Shown: piece after piece, positions 23,251-31,204 of the stretch
Numbering within the stretch: the first letter of the stretch is position 1
Layout: each line of letters begins with the position of its first letter
DNA from: Christensenellaceae bacterium
GTDB lineage: Bacteria > Bacillota > Clostridia > Christensenellales > Aristaeellaceae
Reading direction: 5' to 3'
Length of the DNA stretch: 38,123 nucleotides
Assembly (NCBI GenBank): GCA_022510815.1
Contig: JAFLST010000027.1
Span: forward strand, 1 to 38,123
Notes under the pieces: model-generated
Database searches by the model: none
Told to the model about the DNA's origin: nothing
The model's input: only the letters and a program-made list of their open reading frames with translations
Position numbers and translations under genes: made by a program

Positions 23251-23889
23251 TTATTTGTTCTTCAAATACGCTTCCCGGAGCTCCACATGGCGGCAGATCA
23301 GGTCGACCGCGCCCTCCACGCCCAGCTTGCCCGTGTCCACGCACAGGTCGTAGTTGTTGATATCGCCCCAGTCGGAGGTGGCGTAGTAGCTATAGTAGCT
23401 GGCGCGCTGCTTGTCGGCTTTGCGGATGATCTCCTCAGCCTTCAGCTTATCCACGCCGTAGTAGGTCACCGCGCGCTCGATCTTGCTGGGCATATCCGCC
23501 TTGACGAAGACGTGCACCGCGTTCTGCTTATCCCGGAGCACATAGTCGGCGCAGCGGCCCACGATGACGCAGGGCCCCTCGCTGGCGATGCGGCGGATCG
23601 CGTCGAACTGCGCGAGGAAAATCTTGTGATTCAGCGGCATGTCCATGTACACGCTGGCGCTGTCGGAGTGCATCTGCATGCCCATGACCATCGAGAAAAG
23701 CAGCGAGCGCGTCGGCTTCTCATCGTGATCCTCGAACAGCTCCTCGCAGATGCCGCTGTCCTTGGCCGCTTCCGCCAGAAGCTGCTTGTCGTAGTACGGA
23801 ATGCCCAGCTTCTCCGCCAGCAGCCTGCCCACATACCGTCCGCCGGAACCGAACTGCCTGCCGATGGTGATGACCGAACTCGTCGCCAT
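23251..23889 (-). CDS. Cytidylate kinase-like family protein
   Basis: A 212-residue P-loop protein of the cytidylate-kinase-like group. The nucleotide loop is GRQFGSGG (residues 10-17), followed by LAEKLGIPYYDKQLL. The segment PCVIVGRCADYVLRD and a lid-like stretch KADKQRASYYSYYATSDWGD also fit. These proteins are common in gut Clostridia and are distinct from the housekeeping CMP kinase; their substrate is unknown. The ATG at 23889 follows GAGGG. It is the first gene of a two-gene unit with the secreted protein. Confidence 0.87.
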   Translation of the reverse strand: MATSSVITIGRQFGSGGRYVGRLLAEKLGIPYYDKQLLAEAAKDSGICEELFEDHDEKPTRSLLFSMVMGMQMHSDSASVYMDMPLNHKIFLAQFDAIRRIASEGPCVIVGRCADYVLRDKQNAVHVFVKADMPSKIERAVTYYGVDKLKAEEIIRKADKQRASYYSYYATSDWGDINNYDLCVDTGKLGVEGAVDLICRHVELREAYLKNK

Positions 23890-23954
23890 GTTTTTCCCTC
23901 GCTTTCTATCTTGCATCAAACGCTGCCTGCCGCGCAGACCTTTATCCTGATGCC

Positions 23955-23983
23955 AGTATAGCACAATTTGCCACGCTGTTCAA
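23955..23983 (-). promoter_or_regulatory. Promoter of the kinase-like operon
   Basis: On the minus strand TTGAAC (23983-23978), 17 bases, TATACT (23960-23955) with a TGC extension. Confidence 0.8.
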
Positions 23984-24070
23984 TGCCCTTTCCAGAAAAA
24001 TGTCATGATCGGTCACTCTTTTTGCCATCAAGCCCTGTTTTTGCGGATTTTGTCCTCCTTTGGCAGCCCG

Positions 24071-24100
24071 GCATAAGGGCCTTTTTTCGGTGCCATAATC
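24071..24100 (+). promoter_or_regulatory. Sigma-G/sigma-F type promoter of sigG
   Basis: GCATA (24071-24075), 18 bases, CATAATC (24094-24100). It fits the sigma-G pattern (GMATR-N18-CATNMTA) except for the last base, and partly the sigma-F pattern. No sigma-A promoter is seen. Confidence 0.6.
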
Positions 24101-24139
24101 ACAGTGACGATCGGGAAAACCGAAGCGGAGGCGATCAGG

Positions 24140-24922
24140 ATGGCTTACGGCAAAGTGGAAATCTGCGGCGTGGATACCTCCACGCTGCCCGTGCTCTCAC
24201 AGGAGCGGATGCGGGAGCTGTTCCCGCTGGTGAAGGGCGGCGACAGGGCCGCGCGGGACGAGTTCATTCAGGGCAACCTGCGGCTGGTGCTGTCGGTCAT
24301 CCAGCGGTTTTCCGGGCGGGGCGAGAACATCGACGATCTGTTTCAGGTGGGGTGCATCGGCCTGATGAAGGCCCTCGACAACTTCGATACCTCCCAGAAC
24401 GTGCGCTTCTCGACCTACGCGGTGCCGATGATCATCGGCGAGATACGCCGCTATCTGCGGGACAACAACGTGATCCGCGTCAGCCGCTCCATGCGCGACA
24501 CCGCCTACAAGGCGCTGCAGGCCCGGGACAGGCTCCAGCAGAAGTGGAACCGGGAGCCCACCGTCACTGAGATCGCCGAGGAGATGCAGGTGCCCCGGGA
24601 GGACGTGGTCTTCGCGCTGGAGGCCATTCAGGACCCGGTGTCGCTCTTCGAGCCGGTTTACAACGACGGTGGCGACGCGCTCTACATCATGGATCAGGTG
24701 CGCGACGAATCCGCCCGGGACGAAGCATGGCTGGAGGACATCGCCATCAAGGACGCGATGAACCGCCTGAACGAGCGGGAAAAGAAGATCCTCCGCCTGC
24801 GCTTCTTCGAGGGCCAGACCCAGATGGAGGTCGCCGGGGAGATCGGCATCAGTCAGGCGCAGGTGTCCCGGCTGGAGAAGAACGCCCTGCTCCATATGAG
24901 AAAGCACATTCAGGTTACATAA
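24140..24922 (+). CDS. sigG: Sporulation sigma factor sigma-G
   Basis: The late forespore sigma factor, which directs genes for spore DNA protection, cortex and germination. The 260-residue length equals that of known SigG proteins. The N-terminal KVEICGVDTSTLPVL is the SigG hallmark. Regions 2 (NIDDLFQVGCIGLMKALDNF, then FSTYAVPMIIGEIRRYLRDN), 3 and 4 (QTQMEVAGEIGISQAQVSRLE) are intact. GGAGG lies 8 bases before the ATG. In many Clostridia sigG follows spoIIGA-sigE, but here it stands alone with a sporulation-type promoter and its own terminator. It is strong evidence that the organism forms, or recently formed, endospores. Confidence 0.97.
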   Translation: MAYGKVEICGVDTSTLPVLSQERMRELFPLVKGGDRAARDEFIQGNLRLVLSVIQRFSGRGENIDDLFQVGCIGLMKALDNFDTSQNVRFSTYAVPMIIGEIRRYLRDNNVIRVSRSMRDTAYKALQARDRLQQKWNREPTVTEIAEEMQVPREDVVFALEAIQDPVSLFEPVYNDGGDALYIMDQVRDESARDEAWLEDIAIKDAMNRLNEREKKILRLRFFEGQTQMEVAGEIGISQAQVSRLEKNALLHMRKHIQVT

Positions 24923-24924
24923 TC

Positions 24925-24963
24925 AAACCGGGAAGGCGGCGCAAACCGCTTTCCCGGTTTTTC
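24925..24963 (+). terminator. Terminator of sigG
   Basis: AAACCGGGAA (24925-24934) / TTCCCGGTTT (24951-24960) with an inner GCGG / CCGC stem, followed by T. It lies between two convergent genes. Confidence 0.92.
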
Positions 24964-24971
24964 ATATTCGC

Positions 24972-27275
24972 TTATCTGCCCTTGAGCGATTCGGTCAGCG
25001 TGCAGGAGGCCCGCAACCCGGTCTTCGTATAGGCGTGCAGCGTCACGGCGCCGGGGAGCGTCCCGGCCCGCAGGTACACGATGGCCCGGCCGTCCAGCGT
25101 AGCGCGATACGGCGCGGCGTAGGGGGTCAGGTCGTCAGGCGCGCCGTTCTCAATACCGAGGATGACCGCGTCGCCCGTCACCTGATAATAGACGGGTTCC
25201 TCGTTGGCGATGGCTGTGCGGCCCTCCGCGTCCCGCAGCGTGACTTCCACCTGCGCCACGTCCTGACCGTCGAAGATCAGGTCGGTCTTGTCGGGCGTCA
25301 GGGTGATGGCGGCGGGCTTTCCGGCGGTCTCCAGCGTGTCCTGCGCGCCGAGGACGACAGCCTTGAGCGTGCCGGGAGCATAGGGCACCTGCCAGACGGC
25401 GCGATAGCCGTTCTCAAGCCCGGCGGGCTGCTTGCCCAGCGACATGCCGTTCAGGAACAGCTCTGCTTCCGGGGCATTGGTGGCGACGCAGACGGTCAGC
25501 TCCTGTCCGGGCTCACCGCTCCAGACGTGCCGGGCGTGCCACACATTGGCATTGGGGGCCACGCTGATGCGCGCGAAGGGCTCCGTCGTCCACATGGCGC
25601 GGCGCTGATCGTACAGCGGCTTCTCGAAGCCTGCCAGATTCAGCATGCCCGCCTGCGAGATGCGCACCGGCCAGCCGCGGCATTCGCCAAGGAAATCGAC
25701 GCCCGTCCACAGGAACTGCCCGCAGATGAAGTCCCGCTCCGCCACCGACTGCCACGCGCGGGGATGGTGGCTGTTCTCGCTGCCGTAGATCACCCGGCCC
25801 GGATAGGCGGCGTGATCCTCGTCGTAAAACTGCTCCTTGTAGTTATAGCCGACCACGTCCAGCGCGTCGGAGAAGCCTGTGCGGTTGGACAGCTCCGGGA
25901 AGGACACTGCGCTGGTCACAGGCCGCGTGTCGTCGACCTGATGAACGATCTCCGTCAGCTCCCGCGCCAGCACCGCCAGACGGCCCGCGTCGGGTTTCCG
26001 GGCGTCGTAGAGGCGCTCAGCCTGCGGCTTGTTGTGGTCGTTGTTGCCCAGCACCTCCTTGAACAGCGGCGTAACATAGGGATCGTTGGGGTAATCAATC
26101 TCGTTGCCGATGCTCCACAGGACGATGCAGGGGTGATTGCGGTCGCGCTTGACCATGCCCTCCAGATCAGCGCGGTACCACTGGGGGAAATCCTCGCCGT
26201 AGCCGAAGCGCTTGGGCGGATAGACGTTGTGCCCCTGCCACCACTTGTTTTTGACGCCCTCCCACTCGTCGAAGGCCTCGTCCATGACCAGAAAGCCCAG
26301 CTCATCGCACAGGTCCAGCAGCGCCGGGTCCGGGGGATTGTGAGCCGTGCGCAGGGCGTTGCAGCCGGCGGCCTTGAGCTTGCGCAGGCGGCGGGCCCAG
26401 ACGGTCTTCGGCACAGCGGCGCCCAGCGCGCCCGCGTCGTGATGGACGCACACGCCCTTGAGCTTCATGTTCTCGCCGTTGAGGAAGAAGCCCTTGTCGC
26501 CGTCAAAGCGGAAGGTGCGGATGCCGACGGGAATCTCGATTTCGTCCACGCCGACGCGGTCCAGCATCGCGCAGCACTTGAGGATATAGAGGGTGGGGGA
26601 GTCCGGGCTCCAGAGCCGGGCGCCGGGAACGACAATCTCCACCTCGCCGGACTCGCCCTGCGCCTGCTCCATGCCGCATACACGGCCCTCCCGGTCCATC
26701 AGCAGGAAGGCGGCGCCATGACCGCCCTCGGTCTGATATCGGACAGTCAGCAGCGCCGTACCGTCCTCCTCAATGGCCTTGGTGGTGACGAACACGCCGT
26801 CCACCGCGAAGCCGTGCCTGCCGGTAACCTCCAGCGTCACGTCCCGGTAGATGCCGCTGCCCGTGAACCAGCGGGAGTCCGCCACCTCGCTGTGCTCCAC
26901 GCGGACGCTGATGACGTTCTCGCCCGGGCGCACGAAGTCGCTCACGTCGTAGGTGAAGGTGCTGTAGCCATAGGCGCGCTCGCCTAAGTAATTGGAGTTG
27001 ACCCACACCCGCGCATGCTTGTACACGCCGCCGAAGGTGATCCGGACGCGCTGGCCCGCGGCGCTCTCCGGCAGGGTGAAGTGCTTGCGATACCATGCGG
27101 TGCCGCCGGGCAGGTAACCCGTGCCGCTGGCGTTGGAACGGTCAAAGGGATGCTCCACCGACCAGTCGTGGGGCAGCGTCACCTGACGCCATGCGCGGTC
27201 ATCCCAGCCCATCAAGTCCGCACCGGGCTCGTCGCCAAGGTGGAAGCGCCAATCGGTGTTTAAGCTCATGCGCAC
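24972..27275 (-). CDS. Beta-galactosidase-like glycoside hydrolase, family GH2
   Basis: A ~767-residue retaining glycosidase with the GH2 layout: sugar-binding domain (about residues 1-160; WYRKHFTLPES, GSGIYRDVTLEV), an Ig-like domain, the TIM barrel and C-terminal Ig-like domains. The acid/base Glu is in WSIGNEIDYP (about residue 392) and the nucleophile Glu in YGSENSHHP (about 500). There is no signal peptide, so it acts on sugars brought into the cell. Beta-galactosidase is most likely; other GH2 activities are possible. GGAGG lies 8 bases before a GTG at 27275, with an ATG six bases further as the alternative. It has its own promoter. Confidence 0.92.
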   Translation of the reverse strand: MRMSLNTDWRFHLGDEPGADLMGWDDRAWRQVTLPHDWSVEHPFDRSNASGTGYLPGGTAWYRKHFTLPESAAGQRVRITFGGVYKHARVWVNSNYLGERAYGYSTFTYDVSDFVRPGENVISVRVEHSEVADSRWFTGSGIYRDVTLEVTGRHGFAVDGVFVTTKAIEEDGTALLTVRYQTEGGHGAAFLLMDREGRVCGMEQAQGESGEVEIVVPGARLWSPDSPTLYILKCCAMLDRVGVDEIEIPVGIRTFRFDGDKGFFLNGENMKLKGVCVHHDAGALGAAVPKTVWARRLRKLKAAGCNALRTAHNPPDPALLDLCDELGFLVMDEAFDEWEGVKNKWWQGHNVYPPKRFGYGEDFPQWYRADLEGMVKRDRNHPCIVLWSIGNEIDYPNDPYVTPLFKEVLGNNDHNKPQAERLYDARKPDAGRLAVLARELTEIVHQVDDTRPVTSAVSFPELSNRTGFSDALDVVGYNYKEQFYDEDHAAYPGRVIYGSENSHHPRAWQSVAERDFICGQFLWTGVDFLGECRGWPVRISQAGMLNLAGFEKPLYDQRRAMWTTEPFARISVAPNANVWHARHVWSGEPGQELTVCVATNAPEAELFLNGMSLGKQPAGLENGYRAVWQVPYAPGTLKAVVLGAQDTLETAGKPAAITLTPDKTDLIFDGQDVAQVEVTLRDAEGRTAIANEEPVYYQVTGDAVILGIENGAPDDLTPYAAPYRATLDGRAIVYLRAGTLPGAVTLHAYTKTGLRASCTLTESLKGR

Positions 27276-27331
27276 GATGATGTCCTCCCTCTTCAATCAA
27301 TTGCAGAACGGTCATGGAAATAGCTGCCATG

Positions 27332-27360
27332 ATTATACCGTAACCGTGATGGATTGGCAA
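27332..27360 (-). promoter_or_regulatory. Promoter of the GH2 gene
   Basis: On the minus strand TTGCCA (27360-27355), 17 bases, TATAAT (27337-27332). Confidence 0.8.
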
Positions 27361-27392
27361 GGCCGGATGGCGGGAATGGCACCCGGCCCATC

Positions 27393-27424
27393 AAAAAAAG
27401 CAGCGCCCCTCAGGAGCGCCGCCG
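27393..27424 (-). terminator. Terminator of the GNAT pseudogene unit
   Basis: On the minus strand GCGCTCC / GGGGCGC around a TGA loop (27419-27403), then a run of seven T. Confidence 0.8.
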
Positions 27425-27425
27425 T

Positions 27426-27982
27426 TCAGAGCGCCTTGCGCATCACAAGGCACCAGCTGGTTTCGCGGTAAGTCTCGAACTTGTATTTCCGGTACAGTCT
27501 GATGGGGCCGCGGCACTGGCAGGGGAAGTCCGTGTCCCTGCTCGGATGCGCTTCGGCGTAGAGATAACCCTCCTGCTTCGCGTCGGCCAGAACACGCTCG
27601 ACCAGCAGGGCGGCGCAATGTCAAAGCAGTACAGCAGCTTGGTTTTGCCGCGCTCGTGAGGCTCCGTGATAAGCTGCTCCTCCCGGCAGACGGGCAGGTA
27701 GTCTCGCTTGTCGCCCGCGTTGCACCAGCCGATGACGCAGGAACCGTCATAGACCGGATACCCGTTTGTCACGCCCTGTTCGACCATCGCCATGGCCATC
27801 CAGCGGCGGGTTTCCAGCACGCCGGCAAAGGGCATCAGCCGCTCGTTCTTCTTCGGGTCCAGATGACTCTCGAGGCAATAGCAGCCCGCCCACTCCTCAT
27901 GACCGGAGAAGGCGTCGCCATCGAAGAATTGCTGGAAATCATCGAGCAGTTCAGGGGTCAGCCTTCTGATGGTCAGCTCCAT
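27426..27982 (-). pseudogene. GNAT family acetyltransferase, broken by an internal deletion and frameshift
   Basis: The first ~120 codons read as an intact GNAT N-terminal half (MELTIRRLTPELLDDFQQFF up to LLYCFDIAP). Then the frame shifts near 27610-27620. The remainder continues cleanly in another frame (ALLVERVLADAKQEGYLYAE, ending ETSWCLVMRKAL) to a stop at 27426. In related proteins this junction holds the RxxGxG/A acetyl-CoA loop (pattern DIAP-xYRGKGI-ALL), and it is missing here. About seven or eight codons appear deleted, so the product cannot bind acetyl-CoA normally. The ribosome site (GGAGA), promoter and terminator remain, so the loss may be recent. A sequencing error would not remove the whole motif. 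Confidence 0.82.
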
Positions 27983-28020
27983 GGTCGTTTCTCCGCGCGG
28001 GCGCTGTATTCGTTGGGCTC

Positions 28021-28049
28021 ATTGTATAATGGCCGTGTCGGCTTGTCAA
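28021..28049 (-). promoter_or_regulatory. Promoter of the GNAT pseudogene
   Basis: On the minus strand TTGACA (28049-28044), 17 bases, TACAAT (28026-28021). Confidence 0.75.
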
Positions 28050-28056
28050 TGGCAGG

Positions 28057-28090
28057 AAAAAGCCGCCTGCACGCGCATGGTGCAGACGGC
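28057..28090 (-). terminator. Terminator of the flavoprotein gene
   Basis: On the minus strand an 11-bp stem (arms CTGCAC / GTGCAG extended by GCCG / CGGC with one G-T pair), then TTTTT. Confidence 0.88.
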
Positions 28091-28109
28091 CTGTTGCCGG
28101 TGCGGAAGT

Positions 28110-28655
28110 TCAGATTTTCTCCGCCAGCGCAGCGGCCTGAGCGACGCCGTCGGTCTTGTCGATGTCACCCTCGTTCAGCACGCCGGGGATCAGCACCTCG
28201 CCGACCATCTTCCACTTAAGCAGCGCCGCCGAGCGCTCGATCGGGATGCGCACGCCGTCCATGACGGTCATGTCTTCTTCTTCGCAGCAGGTGATGAGCG
28301 CGCACTCCTTGCCCGCGACGTCCCTCCCGGCGATGCAGAAGGAGAAGAGCCGGTCGATCACGCCCTTGACCTGCGCGGGGATGGAGTACCAGTAGACAGG
28401 CGTGACGAAGACCACGGTGTCCGCCGCCTCGATGACCGGGGCGATGGCGTTGAAGTCGTCGTCAAAGGAGCAGGCCTTGCCGGTGGAGAAGCAGGTCTGG
28501 CAGGCGCGGCATCCGCCCACCTTGCTCAGGGCCGCGTCAAAGCGGGTGACGGTGTGCCCCTTGGCCTCGGCGGCCTTGATGAAAGCCTCGGTCATGGCGA
28601 AGCTGTTGCCCTTCCTGCGCGGGCTGCCGGTGATCACAACGATGTTCTTGCTCAT
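28110..28655 (-). CDS. NADPH-dependent FMN reductase/iron-sulfur-flavoprotein-like protein
   Basis: A 181-residue flavodoxin-fold protein. The FMN phosphate loop is at the N terminus (VITGSPRRKGNSFAM). A cysteine group, CRACQTCFSTGKACSFDDDF (about residues 49-68), resembles the cluster-binding motif of iron-sulfur flavoproteins. TPVYWYSIPAQVKGVIDRLF is the family's flavin-contact segment. It probably reduces quinones, disulfides or metal compounds with NAD(P)H. The start at 28655 follows GGGAG; the open frame further upstream crosses the promoter. It is divergent from an HxlR regulator, a common arrangement in which the regulator controls the enzyme. Confidence 0.88.
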   Translation of the reverse strand: MSKNIVVITGSPRRKGNSFAMTEAFIKAAEAKGHTVTRFDAALSKVGGCRACQTCFSTGKACSFDDDFNAIAPVIEAADTVVFVTPVYWYSIPAQVKGVIDRLFSFCIAGRDVAGKECALITCCEEEDMTVMDGVRIPIERSAALLKWKMVGEVLIPGVLNEGDIDKTDGVAQAAALAEKI

Positions 28656-28698
28656 CGGATTCACTCCCTCAGATGGATTGACTTTTTGGGTCGGCTTC

Positions 28699-28727
28699 AT
28701 TATAATCAGGCGTGATTGATATGGCAA
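28699..28727 (-). promoter_or_regulatory. Promoter of the flavoprotein gene
   Basis: On the minus strand TTGCCA (28727-28722), 17 bases, TATAAT (28704-28699). Confidence 0.8.
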
Positions 28728-28742
28728 GTACGCACATTGAAG

Positions 28743-28751
28743 TGATATACT
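28743..28751 (+). promoter_or_regulatory. Extended -10 promoter of the HxlR gene
   Basis: TGA followed by TATACT (28746-28751); no good -35 box is seen. It lies about 16 bases from the opposing promoter. Confidence 0.5.
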
Positions 28752-28772
28752 AACCTGAAGGGAAGTGCCTTG

Positions 28773-29120
28773 ATGGACATGCAATGCATCCGGGAGAGCA
28801 GGCTGGAGGAAACGGGGTTTCACTACACGATGTCGCTGATACAGGGCAAATACAAGATGACGGTTCTCTACGCGCTGATGGAGTTCCGCGTGGTGCGGTT
28901 CAATGAGCTCAAGCGCTACCTGAACGGCATCTCCTTCAAGACGCTGAGCCTGACGCTCAAGGAGTTAGAGGCGGACGGACTGGTGCACCGGGAGGAGTAT
29001 CCGCAGATTCCGCCGAAGGTGGAGTACAGCCTGACGGAGCGCGGACAGTCGCTGATCCCGATTCTCGACCAGCTCTGCGCGTGGGGCGACGCGCACCGCC
29101 CGCCGCGGATCAGCGGGTGA
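28773..29120 (+). CDS. HxlR family transcriptional regulator
   Basis: A 115-residue winged-helix regulator. The HxlR signature is clear: LIQGKYKMTVLYALMEF, RFNELKRYLNGISFKTLSLT and LEADGLVHREEYPQIPPKVE. The N terminus has a cysteine at residue 5, the position used for redox sensing in several HxlR proteins. With the divergent flavoprotein it probably forms a regulator-target pair reacting to electrophiles or disulfide stress; this is inferred from context. The ATG at 28773 follows AAGGG. Its stop overlaps the 3' end of the convergent MATE gene by 11 bases. Confidence 0.9.
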   Translation: MDMQCIRESRLEETGFHYTMSLIQGKYKMTVLYALMEFRVVRFNELKRYLNGISFKTLSLTLKELEADGLVHREEYPQIPPKVEYSLTERGQSLIPILDQLCAWGDAHRPPRISG

Positions 29121-30474
29121 CGGAAGCGGTCAGGTCGAGCTTGCGCCAGAAGGGGATGAACAGCGCCAAAGCGGCGAACATTGCCAGCAGATCGGCGATG
29201 GGGGTCGCCCACGCGATGCCTCCCGCGCCCAGCAGAGCGTTCATCAGGAACATGAAGGGCACGTCCAGCCCGCCCTTGCGCAGCAGGGACAGGATGGTTG
29301 GCTGCAGCTTGCGCCCCGTGGCCTGAAAGACCGTGATGAGCATGATGGTCACGGATACGGTGGGGCAGGTGAGACAGATCACCCGCAGGAAGTGCCGCCC
29401 GAAGGCGACGGTGGCGTCGTCGTCGATAAACAGCCGGGACACGGGCGCGGCCCCCGCAAACAGCAGCACAGTACCCGCGCAGGCGATGACGAGGCTGTAG
29501 GTCAGCGCGGTTCGGATGGCGGCTCGCATGCGGGCCGCGTTTTTTGCTGCGTAGTTGTAGCCGATCAGCGGCAGCACGCCCTGCGTCATGCCTCCGGCGA
29601 TGGCGAAGGCCACCATGTCGATCTTCTTGGCGACGCCCATGCCCGCGATGGCCTCGCTGGCGTAGGAGGCGACCAGCCGGTTCAGGATAACGTTGGAGAG
29701 GATGCTCATGCCGTTCATCACAAAGCTGGGGAAGCCCACCAGCAGGATTTCCGCGGGGATGCGCCGCCGGAGGGTGTAGTGCCGCGGGTGCAGGGAGATG
29801 ACGGTAGCCCCGTGCTTCCTGCGCAGCAGCAGGAGGAAATAGCCCATGGCGGCGAGGTTGGAGAGCATGGTCGCAATGGCTGCGCCGGTGATGCCCAGCC
29901 GGAAAGCAAAGATGAACAGCGGGTCCAGCAGGATGTTGAGCACCCCGCCCATGCCGATGCCGAAGCTGGCCTGCTTGGCGTATCCCTCGGCTCTGATCAG
30001 GTGCGCCAGCTCAGCGCTCAGGACGGTGGGCAGCGCGCCGACGGTGATGGTCCAGAAGACGTAACGGTACAGCGCGTCATAGGTGTCCGCTCCTGCGCCG
30101 ATGGCCGGGAGAATCGCCGGGCGGAAGATCATCATGATCAGCCCGTAGAGCAGTGCCGCAGCGGCGCCCGTCCACAGGCTGAAGGATGCGCACTGCCGGG
30201 CCTTGTCCGGGTCGCCTGTGCCGAGGCTGCGGGACACGAGGCTCGCGCCTCCGATGCCGAACAGGTTGGCAATGCCTGTCAGCAGGATGAAGGGCGGCAT
30301 GGCAAGGGTGGCGGCGGCGACCTGCGCGGGATCGCCCAACTGACCGATGAAGAAGGTGTCCGCCACATTGTAGACGACGGTGATGAGCTGGCTGATGACG
30401 GTGGGCACCGCAAGGGTCAGCACGGCGCGGCGGATCGGCGCGCGCTCGAAGAGTTCTGTATTGATGGCTGTCAT
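29110..30474 (-). CDS. MATE family efflux transporter
   Basis: A 454-residue integral membrane protein with about twelve membrane segments in two repeats, typical of MATE exporters, which use Na+ or H+ to expel drugs and metabolites. The N-terminal repeat shows VPTVISQLITVVYNVADTFF and IGGASLVSRSLGTGD. The second repeat has GVLPLIGYNYAAKN. The substrate cannot be told. The second ATG (30474) has a better-placed GGGTG site than the first (30480). It is transcribed alone from a good promoter, with no clear terminator before the convergent HxlR gene. Confidence 0.92.
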   Translation of the reverse strand: MTAINTELFERAPIRRAVLTLAVPTVISQLITVVYNVADTFFIGQLGDPAQVAAATLAMPPFILLTGIANLFGIGGASLVSRSLGTGDPDKARQCASFSLWTGAAAALLYGLIMMIFRPAILPAIGAGADTYDALYRYVFWTITVGALPTVLSAELAHLIRAEGYAKQASFGIGMGGVLNILLDPLFIFAFRLGITGAAIATMLSNLAAMGYFLLLLRRKHGATVISLHPRHYTLRRRIPAEILLVGFPSFVMNGMSILSNVILNRLVASYASEAIAGMGVAKKIDMVAFAIAGGMTQGVLPLIGYNYAAKNAARMRAAIRTALTYSLVIACAGTVLLFAGAAPVSRLFIDDDATVAFGRHFLRVICLTCPTVSVTIMLITVFQATGRKLQPTILSLLRKGGLDVPFMFLMNALLGAGGIAWATPIADLLAMFAALALFIPFWRKLDLTASVTR

Positions 30475-30492
30475 AAGCATTCACCCGCCTCT

Positions 30493-30521
30493 ATTGTAGA
30501 AGGGGAGAGGGCGGCTGTCAA
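30493..30521 (-). promoter_or_regulatory. Promoter of the MATE gene
   Basis: On the minus strand TTGACA (30521-30516), 17 bases, TACAAT (30498-30493). Confidence 0.8.
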
Positions 30522-30576
30522 GGCGGCTGCGCCCGGAGCTCCGTTTGAAAAGCGGGCGTTCCTTTTTTGCTGCCAC

Positions 30577-30605
30577 TTGACAAATGATTCCTGCTGCCGT
30601 ATTAT
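30577..30605 (+). promoter_or_regulatory. Promoter of the peroxidase operon
   Basis: TTGACA (30577-30582), 17 bases, then TATTAT (30600-30605). The -10 box overlaps the inverted repeat of the candidate OhrR operator. Confidence 0.88.
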
Positions 30606-30625
30606 TAAATTGTAAGCAATTAAAT
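30604..30625 (+). promoter_or_regulatory. Candidate OhrR operator
   Basis: An inverted repeat with arms ATTAAATTG (30604-30612) and CAATTAAAT (30617-30625), one mismatch, 4-base spacer. It resembles the AATTGTA/CAATT repeats of OhrR-regulated promoters as I recall them. The position over the -10 box and start site fits repression. An OhrR-type gene is encoded in the same operon. Confidence 0.6.
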
Positions 30626-30657
30626 GTTGCAAAATCTGTCGAATGGAGGCATGCTTG

Positions 30658-31203
30658 ATGAATGTCTACGAATTCACCGTGACGGCCCGGGATGGCAGCG
30701 AGGTGGGTCTGTCCGATTATCAGGGCAAGGTGCTGCTGATTGTCAACACAGCCACGGGCTGCGGCTTCACGCCCCAGTACAAGGAGCTGCAGGAGCTCTA
30801 CGAGGCCCATCACGCGGACGGGCTGGAAATTCTCGACTTCCCCTGCAACCAGTTCGGCGAGCAGGCCCCCGGCAGCGACGAGGAGATTCACACCTTCTGC
30901 GCGGGGCGCTTCGGCATCACCTTCCCGCAGTTCGCCAAGGTGGACGTGAACGGCGACCATGCCATCCCGCTGTTCCGGTGGCTGACGGCGAACACGAAGT
31001 TCGAGGGCTTTGATAAGCTGCATCCCATCGGCATGCTGCTGAGCACAATGCTCAAGAAGCAAGATAAGAACTACAAGGAGTCCAGCAGCGTCAAGTGGAA
31101 CTTCACCAAGTTCCTTATCGGCCGCGACGGCGAGATCATTGCCCGCTTTGAGCCTACCGCGAACATGAAGAGGGTGAAGGCCGCGGTTGAGGAGGCGCTC
31201 TGA
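30658..31203 (+). CDS. Glutathione peroxidase family protein (thiol peroxidase)
   Basis: A 181-residue peroxidase that reduces hydroperoxides. The catalytic Cys35 is in NTATGCGFT. The second signature, FPCNQFGEQAPG, holds the Gln (about residue 65), and WNFTKFLIG the Trp147 and Asn148 of the catalytic tetrad. Cys81 (HTFCAGRFG) is in the place of the resolving cysteine, so the enzyme probably uses thioredoxin rather than glutathione. The start at 30658 has GGAGG 8 bases upstream; the ATG at 30643 lies ahead of it. It is the first gene of a five-gene unit and is separated from the next gene by 1 base. Confidence 0.93.
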   Translation: MNVYEFTVTARDGSEVGLSDYQGKVLLIVNTATGCGFTPQYKELQELYEAHHADGLEILDFPCNQFGEQAPGSDEEIHTFCAGRFGITFPQFAKVDVNGDHAIPLFRWLTANTKFEGFDKLHPIGMLLSTMLKKQDKNYKESSSVKWNFTKFLIGRDGEIIARFEPTANMKRVKAAVEEAL

Positions 31204-31204
31204 T

